From assembly GCF_963662255.1 (NCBI RefSeq), contig NC_085060.1:13301925-13365924 (forward strand): a DNA stretch of 64,000 bases, read 5' to 3'. This document shows positions 18,592 to 31,674 of the stretch, piece by piece. Positions within the stretch are counted from its first letter, which is position 1, and each line of letters starts with the position of its first letter. Both the position numbers and the translations under genes were made by a program. The notes beneath the pieces were generated by a model. The model ran no database searches. It had not been told where the DNA came from and saw only the letters and a program-made list of their open reading frames with translations. Source of the DNA: Cinclus cinclus (lineage: Eukaryota > Chordata > Aves > Passeriformes > Cinclidae).

Positions 18592-21500
18592 CCCAGGCTC
18601 AGCAGAGCACTTCTTAACATCTGCACCAAATCCCCAAGTTCTTGTGGTAGTTATTTATACACTGTACTTCTCCAACCTGAGAGACTCCTTGCCTGACAAC
18701 TGACCCTTTAATGCAAGTAATCTGCACTAAGAAATAAAGATTATACCATTGCACTGGAACAGCAAACCTAAATTTAAGCATGTGAGCTGACACTTTGTAG
18801 CCTACGTATTATATTTAAGACACAGGCACATGTCACCATTCCCCCCACAGAGAATATCCTTGCTTGAAGAACTGAGCGTTACCAGTCCTATGGAAATTTG
18901 TACTGATGGCCAAAAAAAGCTCTCTTCCACCATGGTAAAAAGCTATTCTCCACATGTAAATTACAGCTATATTTAGAAAAGTTCTAATTAGAAGTCCTGA
19001 AACTCAAAAGTAGGAATCTTTGAGATTAGGAATGTTTTTCACGTATACAACAAATACTCCTAAGTAATGGTTTATTCACATACTTTCACAGCAGTAGATG
19101 CTTTGTGAACTGCATTGACACAACTGGTTACAGAGCTAAAAAAAATAATTAAAGTACATTCAGTTTGTTCCTAAAATAAAGGCTACCACAAATATACACT
19201 CATTTAGAGTGCATATAGCACTCCATGCATTTTTCTAAGGAGTACAGTTGAAAAACCTGCACTGCTTCTGTCTCTAATATGCTATTTTTAAATTAATGTT
19301 GGAAAACAAAAACCTAGTTATTTTCAGGTAGGTATATATTTCCCCCAACAATGAACTGGAGTAAAACCCCAGCCATTTATTAAACCATGAAGTTCAAGAA
19401 GTCTTTCAAGACTTTCCTGTGTGTTGTTTCTCCCTCCCCACTCCAGGTCACTTGCTCACAAATACACACATGATATGAGCTGAAATAGTGCAGAGTGATT
19501 GGGCCTGTAAGACTTTAGGACTAACTCAGAAGTATGCTTAACTTCAGATGTCTTCAGACATTCTTCAGCATTTATATGGCTGCTTGTGCTCCAGCAGCAG
19601 GTAGACTATTTCTTCTTCCAAGATCTTTTCCACCATCTTAACCGCATAGCTCTTGTAAAGGACATAACTTCTCCCTCCCTGATGTCAACAGGAATGAATT
19701 CTAGAAACAGGTTCTCTCTCAGTACTATTTAAAAATTCCAGAAAAAACTGCTACAGTTTACAAGAAGATTGTAACTCTCACTATCCTGATCTACGGAAAA
19801 TGGTAAAAAAAAAACAATTTCAAAAGCTTCAACACCTTTACATTAAAGCGAACACAGATAACAAGGGCTTTTGGAGCCCAGTTCCCCACACTGTCTGTGC
19901 TATTTCTTCTTTATAGTCTTAAAAGGAAGCATCAGAAAACACCTAAATGGAGGAGGTGCTGACAGACTGAAAACTTTGAGACTCCTTTCCCACAGTGCCT
20001 CCCACACAAAGCTCCACAGTTTAAAGCTTTTAACACCTTGTAAGCAAGAGACAATTATTTTTCCCGTGACCTTGCCTAATCTTTGCTAACTGGTATTAAA
20101 ACATCAGATTTCAGTAAAAATCAGTTTCTTGAGCCAAAGTGTACTTCTACTGGGCAAGGTGTCTAATATACCACAGCTGCACCTCATTTCCCAGAGTCTT
20201 ACTTAGGGTGTCTCATATTTAGTACATATTAGCACTGGCCAATCTGTGTAGTGGGATGTTTTACTCACAAGAAAGTTCTGGAAAACATCCTTTGCTCTAT
20301 ATTAAAAATTAACACCTACTGCTAAACTGAGAACAGCTGGAGAGAAAAACTATCACTCAGAAGCAGGTAACTTCTATGTTAACTTTCTCCATTCTGTCCT
20401 GTTTCCAAATAGACAAATTCTTTTTTTTTACTTCATAAGCGCTCTGAGACACACTTCCCCTATGCCTCCCCTCCCTCTGCTCTGAGCACAGCCCTATGTT
20501 CTATTCTGCAGCCCTGGCCCATAGCCCAGCACATCTTTGTAGCACTTCAGAAATCAGTAAGTCACCAAGAGTCTCAAAAGAAAGCAAATGTCATTGTAAA
20601 ATATTTTTAGGCAATGTTTTGATGATGTTCCCCTTAAGACTGTCATATAAAGAGATTAAAAAGTTGACTAAAACCCATCGAAGTACCAACACTAGTAACC
20701 TGTACTAGTAAAGGAAAAGTAAGTTATGGAAATAGAGAGCTTTTCTAGGAAAGCCAAAGTGGCCAGTTCCCCTACCTCCACCCCCCCTCCCAAACACTTC
20801 AGTCAAGTAATATCCAAAGACAAATAAATATCTGACTTAGAACCAAACTAGTGTTTCAACTCAGCTACAATTCTGTCTTTGAACTTACATGCATCATTTT
20901 GTTCACATAATAGGAGACTGTGTGGGAAGAAGATGAAATGCAAGATCATCATGGGAAAGACTGGAGTCACAAAGGACATGGCTCCTCCCTGAAACCCATC
21001 TGGAAAGTCTGAGTAACTGCTGCATAGCATGAGTTCAATCAAATTTCAGCAACATCTGATTTATTCCAAACACCACAAGTTACATCAACTAATGAAAGTT
21101 ATCTTGTTTGAACATGTCTTTATTTCTAAGCATGCATTTTATAAGGACATTTTTGAAACTCCCAATTTTTAATGCATGTCTTTTAAATAAGATGATGAAA
21201 TAAGTATTTCAAATATGCCCATTTCCTTAGTCACACTAAATTCTACTGCTGAGACCTTAAACGTATGACAGTAAGTTTAAGTCTCAGTAAAATCTCCTTT
21301 AAACTTTATTGAGCCATTCTACACACACAGCAATTTTGTAGTAGTTTTTAATTATAAAATTTATTTTTCCCTGATTTTTAGGTACCTTTCATGAACAGTC
21401 AACTCCCAGAGTAAGTTTACTCTACAGAACACAGTAATGCACTCTCCTGTGCAAATTCATATTCTATAATTCAGTTTTCCCTGCAGAACAGTAAAATGGT

Positions 21501-21840
21501 TCTCAATATTTGACAACCCTGGATCTATTGAAAAGGCTTTGGGAGAGCATCATTATGCTCTCCTCCTTTCATAAAGATAATAATCTAAGGACTGTCCTTC
21601 CATTAGTGACATTTTCTTTTGCTTTCTTTCAAGAAGTGTTGCTAAGGAAACAGACTCTCATCTACCATTAGGTCCAAGGGTCTAGCAAGGTTTTTCTCAG
21701 GAATAACAGAATAACAATTACAAAACCAGGGTTTTTTTGATAAACATGTATTTCCTAGGGTGTGCTCCTCTCTTCTAACAAAATTTTCTTCCTAGCAAAA
21801 TAAGAAGCAACATTTAACCCATCATTAAAACAAAAATTTG

Positions 21841-21876
21841 TGGTTTTTTGGGGTTTTTTTTGTTTGTTTTTTTTTC
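21841..21876. repeat. T/G-rich low-complexity tract
   Basis: A tract of T runs separated by G runs (TTTTTTGGGGTTTTTTTTG, then TTTGT and T9), in intron 2. On the AMMECR1 strand it is A/C-rich, opposite to the tracts at 43636 and 44701. Confidence 0.8.
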
Positions 21877-23059
21877 ACTTAACGAGCAAGTATTTAGCTT
21901 TGCCCTTTGAGAGAAGGCAGCAAACAGCTCTGTTAAGCAACAGTTCCCTGAAGTAACGACCTGGCACTGTGTGCACAAAATCATTACAGTTCTATTTACT
22001 GAACTGACTCACACAGAGTAACTAAGCCAGGCTCAATAAATTCAGATTTATATATTTCATTTGGACTTTCTGTTATTGTGGGCTTACACCACAAACCATT
22101 TTACTAATGAACACATATTCCACTAGAACAGACCTTAGGACTTACCCAAATTAAATTGTTTGTTATTTGTAAAGTCAGTGTCTACAAGCAGAGTCAAAGC
22201 AACTAGCTTTCACTGACTTGGATAAAATTTAGAAATACGAACAGCTCCAAGTTTCAATAAAGTCTCATCAATATACTGATGATATGGCAGCCAAAACCAT
22301 GAGCCAGTACAAAATGTCTATATGTTAAAGTAAGTTTGCCTCAGTTTCAATAGAGGTCATCAGTAAATACTTAAAATCACAGTGCTAATACCTTAATTTT
22401 ATATGTTAACAAAGGCATTTTTGAAAACAAAAAGGAATTCTAAGATACAGTATTATTAGTACCCCTGGAGGGCAACAGCATCATAAATATATACATCTCT
22501 ATATACATCTTCTAAATTGTAAAGTAAAGTTGAATGCTGAACTGCCTTAATATACTTCAGCCCAGTTGTGACTCAGAACACATATGGGCTCTATATTATA
22601 AGCTATATACAAATATACACATGTATATAATAAATGTGTTCAGTACTTGCGTATTTCCAAATTTCTTTCAAACACAGCTCTGGCTCAGACATTTCTTTCT
22701 TTTGCTAAGGAGTTTCAGTGATATGAAATTGCTACAAAGTGGTGAGAATAAACCCCTCTCTCTGCTGCTGCCTAGCAGGTGAGCACCTGCCTTACACTGG
22801 GCACTGGGTGATGCCCATTTCATGGCAACATTATCAACTACCAACCCAGGGGGGGTAGAGCAGAACAGCAGTCCTGCAACATCCTTGAACTCTCCTTAGG
22901 CCAGGGAGCTCCCACCCTGGTCTGAGCGAAAAGCACTCAGTACACCCTCCAAAGTGTCAGTTTGGCACCCCACTTCCTACCTCCCCAGGAATGTAGGGTG
23001 CTCTGAAATCACTCCTACAGAACCTTGTAACTCAGTAAGGGAATATGATGGTGTAACAG

Positions 23060-23437
23060 AGTTGCTTACACTGGAGATGTTTAGCCTGGAGAAGAAGAGG
23101 CTCAGGAGAGACCTACTGCTCTCTACCTGTAAGGAGGCCATAGCCAGGTGGGGTCAGCCTCTTCTCCCAAACAGCAACTGATAGGACAAGAAAAAACTGC
23201 CTCAAGTTGCACCAGGCATTATTTAGATTGGCTATTAGGAAATATTTTTTCACCAAAGCATTGAAACAGGCTGCCCAAGCAAGTGGCAGAGTACCCAGCC
23301 CCAGAGGGATTTAGAAGCCATACAGATGTGGCACTTGGAGATATGTTGGAGTGGTGGACTTGTTGGAGTGCTGAGTTAATGGTTGGACTTGATGACCTTA
23401 AAGCTGTTTTCCAATGTAAACAATTCTATGATTCAAT
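23060..23437 (+). mobile_element. CR1 LINE 3'-end fragment, longest copy in the window
   Basis: About 380 bases matching the CR1 3' region in sense orientation: GGAGATGTTTAGCCTGGAGA, AGAAGAGGCTCAGG, then AAACAGGCTGCCCAAG, GTTGGACTTGATGACCTTAA and the terminal AATTCTATGATTCAATG, a decayed copy of the 8-base terminal repeat that marks CR1 3' ends. The open frame across its start (22954-23181) is incidental. It lies antisense to AMMECR1 in intron 2. Moderate divergence suggests an old, fixed insertion. Confidence 0.93.
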
Positions 23438-24189
23438 GTGAAAGATGAGTCCCAGCTGCCTGTAGTCTCATTGATTCAACAACCTTGGACAGCACATAGG
23501 GCATTTTTATTCTTAAAACTTAGTGGATTTTATAGGTTGAACCACCCCCTAAAAATTTTACCCTTCATTACTGCAACCTGCTGTTAAGTGGAAGGTAGGA
23601 GTTATACATTCCAGAGGGTTATTGCCACTGGCCTCTCACATGCTCTGTGGTACACAGTTGTTGTCTGTCCACTCAACTGGACACAGAACCATGTTAGCAC
23701 ATATGGCCCCAACTGCCTCTTCTCACTTGGAGATTTGCACCCTCTACTTGAATAAGGCGAGGACTCAGAGGCGAGCAGCAAGCACCTGCTTTTCACAGAC
23801 ATATACAAATGGAAAGGAAGCTTTCCATCTTTAAAAACAGTATTAAACATAGAACAGCATAACCCTGGTGAGTTCAGGCTATCATGAACCTACACTGCTC
23901 TCTGCAGAGTTTAATTTCAAGTGTGATGATGTAAGCTTCATCTCACTATCAGGCGTTTTGCCACTGATGGCCATCAGACAGTGTATTAACAGAATTTTTA
24001 AAAGCCAACTTGCAGCAGTGGTCTACTATAAATCAAAGCCAAAAGCATGACAGCCTGCAAAGTATTATCAGTGGGCAACACAGAAGCAAAAGGGTGCTCT
24101 GAAACATTACATGAAATATTTTTTGCACAAATTCAACCTATGACTTCTGCCAAAAGTGAAGGCCACAACAACTGTCAAGAACATGTAAT

Positions 24190-24265
24190 TCCCCCAACTC
24201 TGCAGGTGAGAAAATTGCAGTCAGATGAATGAGTATGATTTGCCCTGGATCAATGGTAATGACTA
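24190..24265 (-). mobile_element. Possible MIR-type SINE fragment
   Basis: CTGCAGGTGAGAAAATTGCAG followed by ATGATTTGCCCTGGATCAA resembles the MIR reverse complement (ACAGGTGAGGAAACTGAGGC, then GTGACTTGCCCAAGGTCA). It is short and diverged, so it could be chance. Confidence 0.35.
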
Positions 24266-27200
24266 CCAACACTCATAGCAACACTGCTTGGTGGTAAAGG
24301 TTTTGGGAAGTTAGCACTGACCTGCTGGACTGACTACAAGGTTAGAGTAGTAAACTGAACTAAGCAATGAAGGAGTTTGTCCTGTCTGTACAAACACTTG
24401 TCAAAAAGTCAAAAGTCTTTATCAAATAAGGCCAGCATCAATTTTAATGTGATCAATCATTAAATATTTTTCAATTTTACCCCTTAAATTAGCTTGCCAT
24501 ACTGTCTTACAGTTAGACACTAAACTTTGGAACAGGAAGAAAGGGTTAGTGTTTTTGACAGAGAGAGCAGGCTGTATTGCAACAAGGACTAAGACTCCTG
24601 AAACTGCTGACAAGGACAGAGCAGTACTTGATGCCAGCAGTAGCCAAATCCTCATATGGAATGTATACCCAAATTCAGTTATGAGAAAGTATGGAAATGA
24701 AAGGTTTCATTTCCTTCTATCTTGTGCTTCTCATCCCAAGCTTCTCTTGGTTTTCTTTTCTTGATCAGCCATATCTAGGTTAAGTGTCTGACAGCAGTCC
24801 TACTTCTCTTAGGTGGAGTGGTAAGTAGAACACACAACAAAGACTGATTACGTCATACAGTCAGTAGAGACAGGTCTATGCCAGCGAAAGAAAGGTGGGT
24901 TAAACCCAGTTTTCAGCCATTAGGTTAATACAGTTAAGCCTTGGAGTCCACCAGTTTTTCTTTTGACTTTCCACTGGGACAGCAGACTGCCATGTAACAT
25001 CTCCCTTTGCCTCCCTGTTCTCTACTAGCTCCCTCCCGAGATACATATTCTAATCCTGATGGGGTAAACCAACACAGTTAAAACTCTATACACCTCTACT
25101 TTTACATCCAATAGGCATAAAATATTACTTCAAATTTCATGAAACAGTTAAAAATTAAAACTGAAATAAAGAACTAAAATCATTTTGTTCAGTATCTCAA
25201 ATGTGAAAAAGCAGTTTAAAACTTCAGCGCCAAAACTGAAGTCTTACTACTGTACAAAATACATGAAAAAGTAATTTATCAACCTGTTATGAAATTCTGT
25301 GGTAACCTGCTTCCAAGTTCAGAGTATTTTCTTGAAGGAGCTGTAAAACATGAGGTATTTTTCATAATCTGAATTGGTTTATTTTTATGCATTCAGATGG
25401 AATAGTCAATTTAACACATTCAATCGAGAGGACTATTTTCCCCACGGTGAAATTTCTTCATTCTAAAATGCAATATTCAACACTGTAGGACATTTGGACA
25501 TGGTTTACCTCCCAGTAAAATGAAACAGAAATCACCAAGTCCGAACCTCTCTCTCCATAAAGTTCTGCAGAAGATTTTAATAATACACATCCTTTCCCCT
25601 GGGTTTCACTGATGTAACTGCACAGAAAAATTAATTTAACATGTAGATTTTGTAAGGAATGCAGTAATAGCTTTTTTAACTATGGGTATTCTCATCCCTC
25701 CTCAGAACTTAGGCAGATGCATCCAATTAATGATGAATCATTCCACATAACTTTCCTGTTTAGAACATACTGGCAATATCAGCACAACAACCTACAGAAC
25801 TCAAAATGGTCACTGATCATCACCATTTCTGCTTACAGACCTGAAAAAGTGTAGAGTGGGGGTGTCCCAACAAAAAAATTGTTCATTCCAGATTCCTAGA
25901 TGAACTATCATTATGCTGCATCAAAGGAACTATACTAACATATGCAGATAGAGATGTGTATGCTACACACTGGATACGATATACAGAGATCACCACTAGA
26001 AATAATGAAATTTATGTAGATTTATGAAATATACTGTGATCCTAAGGACTATTCAGCATATTTGCAATAAAATTATGTGTGAAGGGAATTGTGGATATCT
26101 TGACTGCTAACCACCAGGGTATTCAAAAACAGCTGTTCTTTAGTACCATTCTACTGACTGAAACCTGGACCACAATTCCACAGAAGGTGCTGAGAAGAGT
26201 AAGAATGAATGAGAGCTGGTTCTGCTTATCCACACCACATCTTCAAAATAACTGAAGCAAAGTGCCTTCCAGTGTCAGAGGAAAAAAAAAAGTCAGCAGT
26301 CACATGACTGTGTCATCAACTGGAAGTTTTGATCAAGTTTCACTTTCAGCAGTAGTGAAAGTTCTACCTACTTTGTTGATTAATATTTCAGCCTTCCCTG
26401 AATAAGTTTTTCCCTTTTAGGAATTGTCATGTCTTCTGCAGCAGCCTGTTACCCATATACTGCTGGAACAACCTATTATGTCCTAGTTTCTAATCCTTCC
26501 TAGGGAGGCTCATTGAGCTCCAAGGTCTAAAAGCCCATGGACATGTCAACAGTGCTTCTTTTATTCCTCAAATGCTCTCCTCTAGAAGCCCCATAGTTGA
26601 AAAGACTGACCTCAAGAAAAAAACTGATCACACGTAACCCTCTCTCTCATTTTTTATATAATGACTGGTAGAAGGGAACACCTTTTTTGTACATTCTGAT
26701 ATGAACTCCATATTTCAGTGATCATACTTGAAATTTGGTTGTTACTTAGCAAAAAAGGAAAAAAAAAAGGCAACCTGGAAACATTTTAGGTACCATAAGC
26801 ATAAAAAAAGACTTACCATAAAAGGTAACAAAATCCAATATGCACTAAATGTTGTATTTTATTTCAGAGCAACTTATGTGCTTATGAAGATTTAAAAAAA
26901 AAAAAATAGGCTGGTACATAGTTCCATTTTCCTCATTTTGGAAATTACTGATCTATCCTCTGAATAGCCTAGTACAAACTTCCACAGCATGTAGCCATTC
27001 TGTAAATACTGCAATGAAGTTATTTCAGCTCCCTTTAATTTTCTTCACTTTTCATGTATTTTGACTTCTGCTTTCAGAGTTAGAATGCAGTGACTGGAAT
27101 CATATAACCAGTTTCAAACATATTTAAGAGTACAGTCCTGCCTGATTTGTGAGAATGAAAAAATCTATGAGAAACAAAAACTATTTTTTTTTTGAGCCTT

Positions 27201-28523
27201 ATTCCTAGCCTCAGGGGGAAACTTTCTGTACAAGCTCATTGTTCTTGATCATGCACTGTAAAGCATACACCTAAATGAAACACTCTCCAGTACAGGGGGA
27301 AAGTTGTTTTTCATTCAGTCTGGCTCACTAATGGTTAAGATTTTAAGCCTTTTAACCCTCAAAGAAATCATTTTGAATTTTATTAAAAGGTTATTATCAC
27401 TGATCATTTTGAATGCTGAGGTTTTAAAGGACACACAGAGAAACATTCCAGAGTGCATAATAAATAAATTGAACACAATAAAGGTAACTAGGTCTTTCAG
27501 AAGCTTGTAAGGGCTCTAGGAGATGAGCAGTTATCTTGTTTAAGCTCAGCAGAGAAGCATGAAATGAACTTCAGGTTGCAATTAACTAGGGAGACATGTC
27601 AAAAAGAACATCTGCCATTCTAATATTATTTAATGCCAGGATGGACAAGGCATTTTAACAGCAAAGAGAAAGATCCTGTAATGAACAAAAGCCTCAAATC
27701 CAAAGTGATCTGGAAGCACTAATTATTTTAAGTGATGACAATTTTAGAGGTCTACACATGCCAGAATGCAGCTTCTATTTTAAAGCACAATAAAGTCTAC
27801 TGTAACTGAGAAGAACAAAATTCCATTGATTCTGTAGAGAATAAACTTAAGAAAACTCTTAGAAAAACAAGTAGAAGCTTGCTACTAGCTCTAGTGATAA
27901 ACTTATTAGTTTTCACTCTATGCAAAGGAAATGAACAATATTAAGGTGAATGAATTTAGGTGTAGATTGAAACATGAAGATAATGCCACCAGGGAGTGAA
28001 GGATTATCATCACTTACCTCCCTCATCCAGAAGCTTCCCACTCAGGGGCTGAGATGTATCTGAAGAGTAACATGTAATGGAAATTTGTAGCATTAAATTA
28101 ACTGCAGCTGATTGGAAGCACCTGATGGAGAAGAGGTGAGAATACCTGCTGTTTTAGAAGTGTGAATAGGATAATCCCCAAATCTGACTTTCTGGTCTTC
28201 TGGCCTGAGATTAACTACTAAGGCTAAAATTTGTCTGAACACTGGAAAAATACTAATAATCAGTTACAATAAGCTACTGGAGAGTAGTTTACAGACCAAT
28301 AAAATAAGAATAGGCTCAACTTATGGTTTTTAACTGCAAGCATGGCCTCGTGATATCAGTAGTCAAATATCCAGGCAATACTCTTAGCATCAAAAGCAGA
28401 CAGATTTTCATTGACCCGTACAGTGACACAGCCAAAAAACCCAAAACAAACCAAAGCACACCTATGAACTCCTCAACAGACTAGTTAAATATGTAAGTCA
28501 AGGCTACAGAAAACAAATTCTTA

Positions 28524-28640
<117 letters not shown>

Positions 28641-31594
28641 TTAGGGAGGAAAAGACACACGTGATCACACGAGCAATTTTGACGGTGTGAAATTACAGCA
28701 ACAGGGCCCTTCCATTTCAGGCAACAAGGGGCAAATGTCTAAAATAACTCTATCTGAACAGGCCATAGCTGTGAGAAATGTCCTTTGCAACGCACTCCAC
28801 TGTTCTAGAAACGCTGTTTGTGTGATATAATAAAAAGTAAGATTACTGGAATAGTTTAGGGACAGAACGAAAATGCGTGGTAACAGATCCGATATGCTCA
28901 GTGTCCCTTACCATTACCCATTAACTTCTCCTGTAAATGGGAAAAGCCTCACCTTAGAGATCTGTATGTAAGGAACCTTTATGGAAGGGAAAAATACCCC
29001 TGTCATACTAGCCATCCCCTCCTCAACACAAATACTTTGGTCGCTAATACTGCTGGCTACAAACAGAAATCCTTGGAAGACAAGAAAATTTAGGAATGCC
29101 CTCTAAACTTGAAGAGCTAACAGAGGAAAGGATATTTTCTCCATGAATCCCAAGTTAGCATTTAAAAACATCAAAAATAACCAGAAGTAGAGCAAAATCT
29201 CTAAGTTGAACACATGACCATGACAGTTACAAAGAAATACTAATAACAAACCAATTCATAGACTAAAACAGAAAGAGAAGAACCATACAGCTCTTGGGAA
29301 CCAAACCTTTCCTTGCAGTTCTCGTGAACTGCATTAATACACAAGCAAGAGAAAACTATACTAACTTTAATTTATTAAGGGTCTGCACATGGCATCTGGA
29401 TACCAATCCTAACAAAGATTTCTAATACTGAGACCAACAGGGATGTTTTGAGAAGAAATGCATGTAACATTTAGTCTTTTTCCAGAAAAGTGACCAAGTC
29501 CATTCCATAGAGAAGAGTGCATTGTATTACACAAGTATGTTCAGTATGAACATACTGTTCAGTCACTGCACAACTGCACAGTGTAGCAGAGATGGGTGTA
29601 ACTGTACCGGGGGTACCATACATAGGGACGGGCACACTTTGGGACTCTCAAGAATAGCTTGTATCCTTCTTCTTCCACACCACTCACTTTATCTGGTGTG
29701 GCACAAGATAGCTGTCCTGTGATGGCAGAAAAGGATATGCCTCAGTCTGCAGTGCTAACATAGCAGCATTCAGTCCTCTCCTAACTTGCTAAAACATGTT
29801 ACCCATCACCTGCTGGTACAGCAACTTCCTCTTTACTTGATTAAGCTGGACAAGTTCCCTTCTTTCAATGATGATGAATACAAGAGGAAGTTGAAGTCAT
29901 AGTTTTCTTTTGTATTTAATTTCTTTTTTTACTGCCACCCCCCACCCTTTTAAAAAGTTTAGTAAGTAGTGAAAAGCATAAAGCCAGAAGGACCCATTAC
30001 CAAACTTTTAATGAAATGTGGGCTATTGCACTATTTTCCATTCAGATCAGCAAGTGGCATTTTACTACATTTTTAAGAAAGGTATCCCAGTAAACTTTAA
30101 TGGTACTAACGAAATTATTAAATTGCAATGGCACTGAAATCAGACTCTCCCCTTGAACAGAAATAAGCATGAGTAAGACTCAAAATGGACTTTAGGATTA
30201 TTCTCTTGCCCTTTATCTTTGGATTATGAGATTTATTAGCTGTAACAGTGGAGGGCTGTAATTCAGGGAAGTATATACATATGTACTTTCCTGAAAAAAA
30301 TCTGAATTCCTTCGAAGATGCATCATTACTACTACTTTAAAAGGACAAGGGAGGACCAGAGAACTCTGCTGAATGTCAAGTAATACTGAAACATATGCAT
30401 ACCTTTTGAAGGTCCTTGTCAGTGAACACCAAGACAAAATGTAAAAGTTACATACATATATTTTTGTACAACTGGTAACAGGAGTATGAACATGCTGTTC
30501 AGACTGAGTTGAATAAATGAACCACTACTGGTAGCCATTATTAGCATATAACACATAGTCTGACTAAAGATGTTTTTGCAATCTTTCACCTTCTGCATAG
30601 CTCCCCAGGAACCACTAAAGGTATGAGGATGTCTACACAGGAAATCTAAGCCTACTGAACAGAATTACTCAATTACCATCACAGATGTCTTCAAAGTGCA
30701 ATACGGACCACAGGTTCAAAACAGTCACTGACCCAAGAGGATTCTAGCTCCTAAAATTCAAGAAATAAGGCTGAAAGAGACCTTCAGGGCTCCTGCTATT
30801 GTAAGGACTAAGTATATAATTCTGCTCATAAATTATCTACGTTCTACCATCAGAAGTAGAAATAATGGATACAAAATCCCCAAAATGAAAAATTTTAATG
30901 TTGTGTCAAAACCTTGCTGAAGTTCAGAACCTCTGGAAACATTCCAATTTCCTGCCAAAATGTTTTTGGAGCCAGCTTCTATCTAGCTGTTCTTGTGCCA
31001 ACATTGTCCTTTAGTTTAAAGAGTTCTTTCCCTTCCTGGTTATTACTCCCTGAAGTATTTATAGAAATAATTCACATGCCTCTTCAGACTTCATTTTGCT
31101 GAGTGGGATGTGCTCATTCAGTTTCCTCTCAAAGGGGACCTTTCCATTCTGACCATGACATCTCTTCTCTTTTTTTTTCCAATTTAAATTTGCCTTCTTG
31201 AACATCTATACTTAGAACCACAGACAGAATTACAGAGGAGGGTCTTGCACCTGGATGGAATTGATGATTTTATCTCTGAACTAGGAAGGCTGACTGCTAC
31301 TTTTAGTACTAACTCTTACAGCATAATATGAACATAATATGAGTTTAATCTTACACTAAACAAAGACCATAGAAACTCTGCTCAGAGAAGCTAGACAAGT
31401 TATGGAGAGAAAAGAGTATTTTTCTTTCTAGTGATGTTATTTGCGCTTTCTATTGGCATCCTTGGCTTCAGCTGCCAGCCTATCTTCCTCAAGCCTTCAA
31501 TTCTTTTCTTGGGTTCCAAAATAAACTTGCTATCTGACATAACTGCAAATTTAAAGCTAAAGTCACAAACTCCACAGATATTGATGTCAAAAGC

Positions 31595-31674
31595 AGCTAA
31601 GTAAATTTGTTCATTTTTAAACTTGAAAAAAAGCTAAGTAAATTGGTTCATTTTTTTTCAACTTATAAAAAAAG
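31595..31674. repeat. Imperfect tandem duplication, about 37-base period
   Basis: AGCTAAGTAAATTTGTTCAT at 31595 recurs as AGCTAAGTAAATTGGTTCAT at 31632, each followed by a T-rich run, AACTT and an A run. Two diverged copies in intron 1. Confidence 0.85.
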
